Shown here: one piece after another, positions 59,794 through 64,000 of the stretch
Layout: each line of letters starts with the position of its first letter
Position numbering within the stretch: position 1 is the stretch's first letter
Source of the DNA: Pseudomonadota bacterium
Lineage (GTDB): Bacteria > Pseudomonadota > Gammaproteobacteria > Steroidobacterales > GCA-2729495
Direction: 5' to 3'
Length of the DNA stretch: 64,000 nucleotides
Assembly (NCBI GenBank): GCA_963205295.1
Contig: CAUJIY010000096.1
Location: forward strand, 62,001-126,000
Position numbers and translations under genes: made by a program
Notes under the pieces: generated by a model
The model's input: only the letters and a program-made list of their open reading frames with translations
Told to the model about the DNA's origin: nothing
Databases searched by the model: none

Positions 59794-62678
59794 TCGACCG
59801 GCACCGTGCGCCAGCCCGTCGTGGGCTCGCAGTCCGGCAGGGCCGCATGGGCCGGCGGACAGGGCAACGCGCCCCAGCTGATCTCGTAGGCCGGCCAGTA
59901 GGTCTGGTCGGGCTTGAGCGTCAGCACTTCGGTGAAGTTGTTCCAGGTGATCGTGGTGAGGCGCACGGCCTCGCCATCCCGCCGGCGGCGTACGGTGTCG
60001 ATGAAGGCATCGAGATCGGGGATCGCGTGCCCGTCGACCTCGACGATGCGCCGGCCGGCCAGCAGGCCGTGGCGTGAAGCCGGCGAGCCGAAGGCAAAGA
60101 AGGCGACATACACCCCGTAGGGCTCCACCGCCCGCTGTGCAGCGATGTCCCGATAGGGCGCCTGCAGCAGCGCCCCGGCCCACATGACCGCGCGGCGCAC
60201 GCCGTCGCCACCGAGGCCGACGGTAGGCACCTCGACCTCGAGCGGACGGCCATTGCGCAGGATCAGCAGGCGCACTGCAGTCTGCTGTGTCGCGACCTCC
60301 GCTTCGCGCACGCGGGTGACGGGCCGTCCGTCGATACCGAGCAGCAGATCACCCGGTTGCAGCATCCGCGCCGCCGGTGTACCGGCCACCGCGCGCACGA
60401 CGGTCAGCGCCTGCGGCCGTTCCCGATCGTGCTCCTGCAGTCGTTGCGCCCACTCGTCGGGCAGACCGAGCCGGCGCGCCACCGCGAGCGGAACCTGGTT
60501 CCATTCGACCTCGAGAGAACGCAGTTCGCGGCCCTCGCGGGCGAGGGCGACCATTTCGCGGACGAGGTCCGCCGGGAGGCCGCGATTCTCCTGAGCAGGC
60601 TCGCTGGCGCCCTGGTAGGCGAAGCTCGACCACAGCGCCACCACGGTGCCGCGGCGATCGAGGATGACGCCATCGATGTCCCCGGGGCCATTCACCAGGT
60701 CGAGCGTGTCGAGGTTGGTTTCGCGGAAACGGATGGTGCGCGACAGCGGGTATTGCACCGCCTCGAGCGAGGCCACCTCGGTGCTGCGATAGACGACCTT
60801 GAAGTCCGGACGCAGGCCGACGACCTCGACGGTTTCACCCGGCCGCGGCAGTTCCGTCCCGAGACGCGCCGCGCGAACCGGCGTGTCACCGATCAGCGCC
60901 GGGTCGTAGACGATGAGCGCCAGGTTGTGGGTCGGATGGATCCAGGCGCCCCTGCCGGGCACCTCCAGGCTGCCACCGAACGTGACCTGCACATCGCCCA
61001 TGGCCTCCGGCACGGTGTTGCGGTCGACCACGACATAGCCGCGCTGCGCGTCGACGATGACTCCGGTGCCGTAGTAGTGCCGGTCGGCAACACCCGAGAT
61101 CGTGTAGGGCATGTCGAAGTTGACCATCACCAGCGAGGGTGCGATGCGGGCAATGCGCCTGTCCGGGTGCTCGGCAAAGCGGGTCGAGCGGGCCACAGGT
61201 GAGGTGGCCGGCGGGCCTCCCGCCAGTTCGCGGCAGGGCCAGATGCCGCTCACGTCGTTGCGGCGGCAGCGACGCGCCGCAAACCAGCGCCGGTCCATGC
61301 GGATGGTACGCAGCTTGCTGGTGGCCGGATCCTCGAAGGTGAAGAACCGCACCGCAGCGCGCTGCTGGTCGGCGAGCGTGGCCAGCACCGCCTCGAGGTC
61401 GTCGAGCTTGCGCACCGGCTGGTCGTCGACGGCGACGATGATGCTCGCGCGCGGAATCCCCGCCGTACCGAACACGTAACCGGGTCCGGCAACGTAGACG
61501 CCGCTCGTGGCCCGGTTGTAATGGCGTGCCTGCTGCAGCGACAGGTCATGCACGACCGCGTCGCCGAACTCGATGTATTCGGCCGGCGCGAGTGCGTGCA
61601 GGTCCGCCACCGGGAGGCGCAGCTCGACCAGACTGCCGTTGCGCACGATGCTGACGGCGACTTCGCGTCCGACGGTCTCGTCGAGGACATTCTCCAGGGG
61701 CACGAAATCGGTCACCAGATCGGCCCCGAGCTGCAACAGAATGTCGCCGACCCGCAGACGCCCGTCGGCCACGCCCCCGGGAATGACCTGGTCGACCACC
61801 AGCATGCCGGTCTGGTCGGGAAACCGCCTGCGGACCAGTGCCTCGGTCGCCTCGGGCAAGCCGAGCCGGTGCAGTTCGTCGAACGGCTGGTGCATGAACA
61901 CCGTGGCGAGCGTGCCGCGGGTGACGGGTCGCCCCGCACGTACCAGCGCGAGCGCACGCGTGACGCGGTCGAGCGGCAGGAAGAAACTGCTCGCCGCCTC
62001 GTTGCTGCCGCCGGCGTTCAGTGCCACCACCCGCCCGTCGATGTCGATCACCGGCGAACCCGAGGAACCACCTGAGGTACCCGAGGCAGCCTGCAGGTAG
62101 AAGGTATTGAAGTCGTTGTAATTGCCCCGGCCGTAGTCCGGCGCCGGCCGGCGCAGCCGCGCGATCGTGCCCGACAGGATCGAAAGTTGCTCGCCGGCAT
62201 CGTTGCCGACCACGCGGATCTCGCGCCCGAGCTGGGCCCGCTCCGGGGCCAGCGTCAGCTCGGCGGGAGTGATGTAGCGCAGCTTCGCCGGGTCGTAGCG
62301 GAAAATGCCGAAGTCGTGCACCGGGTCGCGGTACACCGGCACGAGTTCGACCTCTTCCTGGTTGACGAACAGCGCCTCGGCGCGCACCGGGCCCGGTGCC
62401 ACGACGTGACGGTTGGTCAGGATCAGGCCGAGGCGCGCATCGACGACAAAACCGGTCGCCTGGCCCGATGCGTTCCACTCGGTGTCGAAGGCACGCGTGG
62501 CGTCGACCTTGATGGCGACGACGCCGGAGGCGATTCGCTGCAGCGTGCGCCGCCAGGCGACGGGCTCCGCCTCGCTGCCGTCGGCCGGGTGGGCCGGCAC
62601 AGCGAACACGACCAGGATGGCCGCCGTGACCGCGCGGACGTCTATGGCCGGCTCCCGGCGCGGCCGCTCACAGCGCAA
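59790..62678 (-). CDS. Tandem HtrA-like protease with PDZ domains (Nma111 type)
   Basis: A 962-residue exported protein. A basic N-terminus and hydrophobic segment (AVTAAILVVFAVPAHPADG) suggest a signal sequence. The first protease domain (about 45-250) has the triad H91 (TNRHVV), D122 (HDFGIF) and S206 (GGSSGSPV). PDZ-like regions follow (about 285-370). A second, inactive protease copy (about 510-730) has VVVDRNTV for the His motif and GDIDGVILD for the Ser loop, then further PDZ-like regions. Two unequal protease copies with one dead site is the arrangement of yeast Nma111 and plant Deg7. It overlaps the PfkB gene stop by 11 nt, so it is probably co-translated. Confidence 0.85.
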   Translation of the reverse strand: MRCERPRREPAIDVRAVTAAILVVFAVPAHPADGSEAEPVAWRRTLQRIASGVVAIKVDATRAFDTEWNASGQATGFVVDARLGLILTNRHVVAPGPVRAEALFVNQEEVELVPVYRDPVHDFGIFRYDPAKLRYITPAELTLAPERAQLGREIRVVGNDAGEQLSILSGTIARLRRPAPDYGRGNYNDFNTFYLQAASGTSGGSSGSPVIDIDGRVVALNAGGSNEAASSFFLPLDRVTRALALVRAGRPVTRGTLATVFMHQPFDELHRLGLPEATEALVRRRFPDQTGMLVVDQVIPGGVADGRLRVGDILLQLGADLVTDFVPLENVLDETVGREVAVSIVRNGSLVELRLPVADLHALAPAEYIEFGDAVVHDLSLQQARHYNRATSGVYVAGPGYVFGTAGIPRASIIVAVDDQPVRKLDDLEAVLATLADQQRAAVRFFTFEDPATSKLRTIRMDRRWFAARRCRRNDVSGIWPCRELAGGPPATSPVARSTRFAEHPDRRIARIAPSLVMVNFDMPYTISGVADRHYYGTGVIVDAQRGYVVVDRNTVPEAMGDVQVTFGGSLEVPGRGAWIHPTHNLALIVYDPALIGDTPVRAARLGTELPRPGETVEVVGLRPDFKVVYRSTEVASLEAVQYPLSRTIRFRETNLDTLDLVNGPGDIDGVILDRRGTVVALWSSFAYQGASEPAQENRGLPADLVREMVALAREGRELRSLEVEWNQVPLAVARRLGLPDEWAQRLQEHDRERPQALTVVRAVAGTPAARMLQPGDLLLGIDGRPVTRVREAEVATQQTAVRLLILRNGRPLEVEVPTVGLGGDGVRRAVMWAGALLQAPYRDIAAQRAVEPYGVYVAFFAFGSPASRHGLLAGRRIVEVDGHAIPDLDAFIDTVRRRRDGEAVRLTTITWNNFTEVLTLKPDQTYWPAYEISWGALPCPPAHAALPDCEPTTGWRTVPVD

Positions 62679-63606
62679 TCGTCCGGCCGAAGGCCCGCTG
62701 GTAGTCGGCGGCGAGGCTCGCGCGCGTGAAGCTGTGGTTCTGTGTGCCCTGGTGCGCGATCTTGACCGCGCCGATCAGCGAGGCGAGCCGCCCGGTCTCC
62801 TCCCAGCCGAGGCCCTGCAGCAGCCCGTGCAGCAGGCCGGCGCGGTACGCGTCGCCACAGCCGGTCGGGTCGGTCACGCTGGCCGGCACCACCGGCGGGA
62901 TGTCGTGGCGCCGGCTGTCGGCGAAGATCGTCGAGCCCTGCGCCCCGCGGGTCACGATGAGCGCTCGCACCCGCGCGGCGATTTCGGTCTCCGACCAGCC
63001 GGTCCGCTCGCAGAGCAGCCGCCCTTCGTAGTCGTTCACGGTGACCCACGCCGCCTGGCCGACGAAGCCGCGCAGGTCCTCACCGTCGAACATGGGCAGG
63101 CCCTGGCCCGGATCGAAGATGAAGGGGATGCGGGCGGCTGCGAACTGGGCCGCATGCTCGATCATGGCCTGGCGCCCGTCCGGGGACACCATGCCGATGG
63201 TCACTCCGGCATCACGCGGCACCTGGTTGACGTGGGCATGGTCCATGGCGCCCGGATGGAAGGCGGTGATCTGGTTGGCGTCGAGATCCGTGGTGATGAA
63301 GGCCTGGGCGGTCAGCGTCTGCGGCAGTTCGGTGATGAAGCGCATATCGAGTCCCTGCTCGCGCAGCCGTGCACGGTAGCGGTCGAAGTCGCGGCCAACC
63401 GTCGCCATGATCAACGGCGCACCGCCGAGCAGGCGCAGGTTGTAGGCAATGTTGCCGGCGCAGCCACCGAGTTCCTGGCGCATCTCCGGCACCAGGAACG
63501 CGACGTTGAGGATGTGGATCTGGTCGGGCAGGATGTGCTCCCGGAAGCGGCCACGAAACACCATGATGTTGTCGTAGGCCATCGAGCCACAGATCAGTGC
63601 GGTCAC
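62668..63606 (-). CDS. PfkB-family carbohydrate/nucleoside kinase
   Basis: A 312-residue ribokinase-fold kinase. GGCAGNIAYNLRLLGG is the N-terminal substrate and Gly-rich block, and DPTGCGDAYRAGLLHGLL the PfkB C-terminal signature with the catalytic Asp. Its pattern is close to bacterial adenosine kinases, which phosphorylate adenosine or sugars. It sits between gcvPB (19 bp upstream) and the tandem HtrA gene (11-nt overlap), in one leftward run. The specific substrate cannot be fixed by reading. Confidence 0.85.
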   Translation of the reverse strand: MTALICGSMAYDNIMVFRGRFREHILPDQIHILNVAFLVPEMRQELGGCAGNIAYNLRLLGGAPLIMATVGRDFDRYRARLREQGLDMRFITELPQTLTAQAFITTDLDANQITAFHPGAMDHAHVNQVPRDAGVTIGMVSPDGRQAMIEHAAQFAAARIPFIFDPGQGLPMFDGEDLRGFVGQAAWVTVNDYEGRLLCERTGWSETEIAARVRALIVTRGAQGSTIFADSRRHDIPPVVPASVTDPTGCGDAYRAGLLHGLLQGLGWEETGRLASLIGAVKIAHQGTQNHSFTRASLAADYQRAFGRTIAL

Positions 63607-63625
63607 GGAGCGATCTCCTCGCGGT

Positions 63626-64000
63626 TCAGGCGCCGTTTGCGGGCATGCCGTGCCCGCGCCAGGCGAGATCGAGATCCCGTGCGGCGCGCACGTCGTCGAG
63701 GCGGCGCACGGGCGTGGTCAGGGGGGCTGCCTTGACCGCAGCCGCATCGCTGCGTGCCTGGTCGCGGATCGCGACGAGTGCCGCGACAAAGGCGTCGAGC
63801 ACCTCGCGGCTCTCGGTCTCGGTCGGCTCGATCAGCAGGCACTCGGGCACCAGCAACGGAAAGTACGTGGTCGGGGCATGGAAGCCGCGGTCGAGCAGGG
63901 CCTTGGCGAAGTCCATGGCGGTGACTCCCGTGTCGCGCGCGATGCCCTTCAGCGAGACGATGAACTCATGGCTTGCACGCCGTTGCGGATAGGCCACCTC
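63626..64000 (-). CDS. gcvPB: Glycine dehydrogenase (decarboxylating) subunit 2, C-terminal part
   Basis: The frame runs off the right edge, so only about the last 125 codons are visible. [67 protein letters not shown] is the conserved C-terminus of the P-protein, here of the split GcvPB type, as the chain ends soon after [14 protein letters not shown]. The P-protein decarboxylates glycine with PLP and passes the aminomethyl group to the H-protein. The PLP lysine lies outside the window. The in-track GTG at 63997 is internal. Confidence 0.9.
   Translation of the reverse strand, partial: EVAYPQRRASHEFIVSLKGIARDTGVTAMDFAKALLDRGFHAPTTYFPLLVPECLLIEPTETESREVLDAFVAALVAIRDQARSDAAAVKAAPLTTPVRRLDDVRAARDLDLAWRGHGMPANGA

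Overview
The window reads as chromosomal DNA of a high-GC Gram-negative bacterium, most likely a gammaproteobacterium. It carries LPS-core genes (waaA, hldE), a TolC-type outer-membrane protein, the rpsU-yqeY-dnaG-rpoD operon with divergent tsaD, and a class II ribonucleotide reductase split into NrdJa and NrdJb as in Pseudomonas. A position near the Xanthomonadales/Nevskiales/Steroidobacter-like lineages is plausible but cannot be settled by reading alone. Coding density is high, and I see no IS element, integrase, phage gene or CRISPR array.

Layout. 0-5 kb: 3' end of rnd, adk, then a pyrophosphate-dependent phosphofructokinase followed by a proton-pumping pyrophosphatase (PPi-linked energy metabolism). 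5-12 kb: the most accessory-looking stretch, with an Ig-repeat lipoprotein, an AT-richer 0.4-kb intergenic region, a PLP decarboxylase/ATP-grasp/glycosyltransferase cassette and a secreted beta-propeller protein. 12-15 kb: a degenerate hemerythrin-like protein and a PAS-GGDEF-EAL protein. 15-20 kb: pcm, tolC, waaA, hldE. 20-25 kb: nrdJb-nrdJa with two NrdR-type boxes, and a DegP/Q protease. 25-31 kb: putative aminopeptidase, cca, MidA-type methyltransferase, folM, folK, folB, tsaD. 31-36 kb: rpsU-yqeY-dnaG-rpoD. 36-40 kb: FMN glutamate-synthase-like protein, EEP-type phosphodiesterase, small kinase, ICMT-like methyltransferase. 40-50 kb: tRNA(CAT), diguanylate cyclase, lon, Lys/Ala-rich protein, zinc-ribbon protein, typA, MsbA-like exporter with a small membrane ORF, DUF934. 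50-55.4 kb: leftward amidoligase operon (beta-propeller, C39-like peptidase, RimK-like ATP-grasp, GCS2-like ligase, frameshifted N-formylglutamate amidohydrolase). 55-59 kb: GGDEF-EAL protein with a dead GGDEF, plus a helical protein. 59-64 kb: an NAD(P)-binding putative lipoprotein, a tandem HtrA-like protein of Nma111 type, a PfkB kinase and the 3' end of gcvPB.

How it works together. Most genes are housekeeping: envelope biogenesis, proteolysis (Lon, DegP/Q, HtrA-like), folate, translation and replication initiation, and cyclic-di-GMP signalling (three proteins with different active-site decay). The best candidates for under-described biology are the amidoligase operon at 50.4-55.4 kb and the decarboxylase/ATP-grasp/glycosyltransferase cassette at 6.5-10.6 kb. 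The best regulatory signals are a terminator-like hairpin in the rpsU leader, the NrdR boxes at nrdJ and an OmpR-like box before tolC. All calls come from reading sequence and supplied translations; no database search or structure prediction was run.
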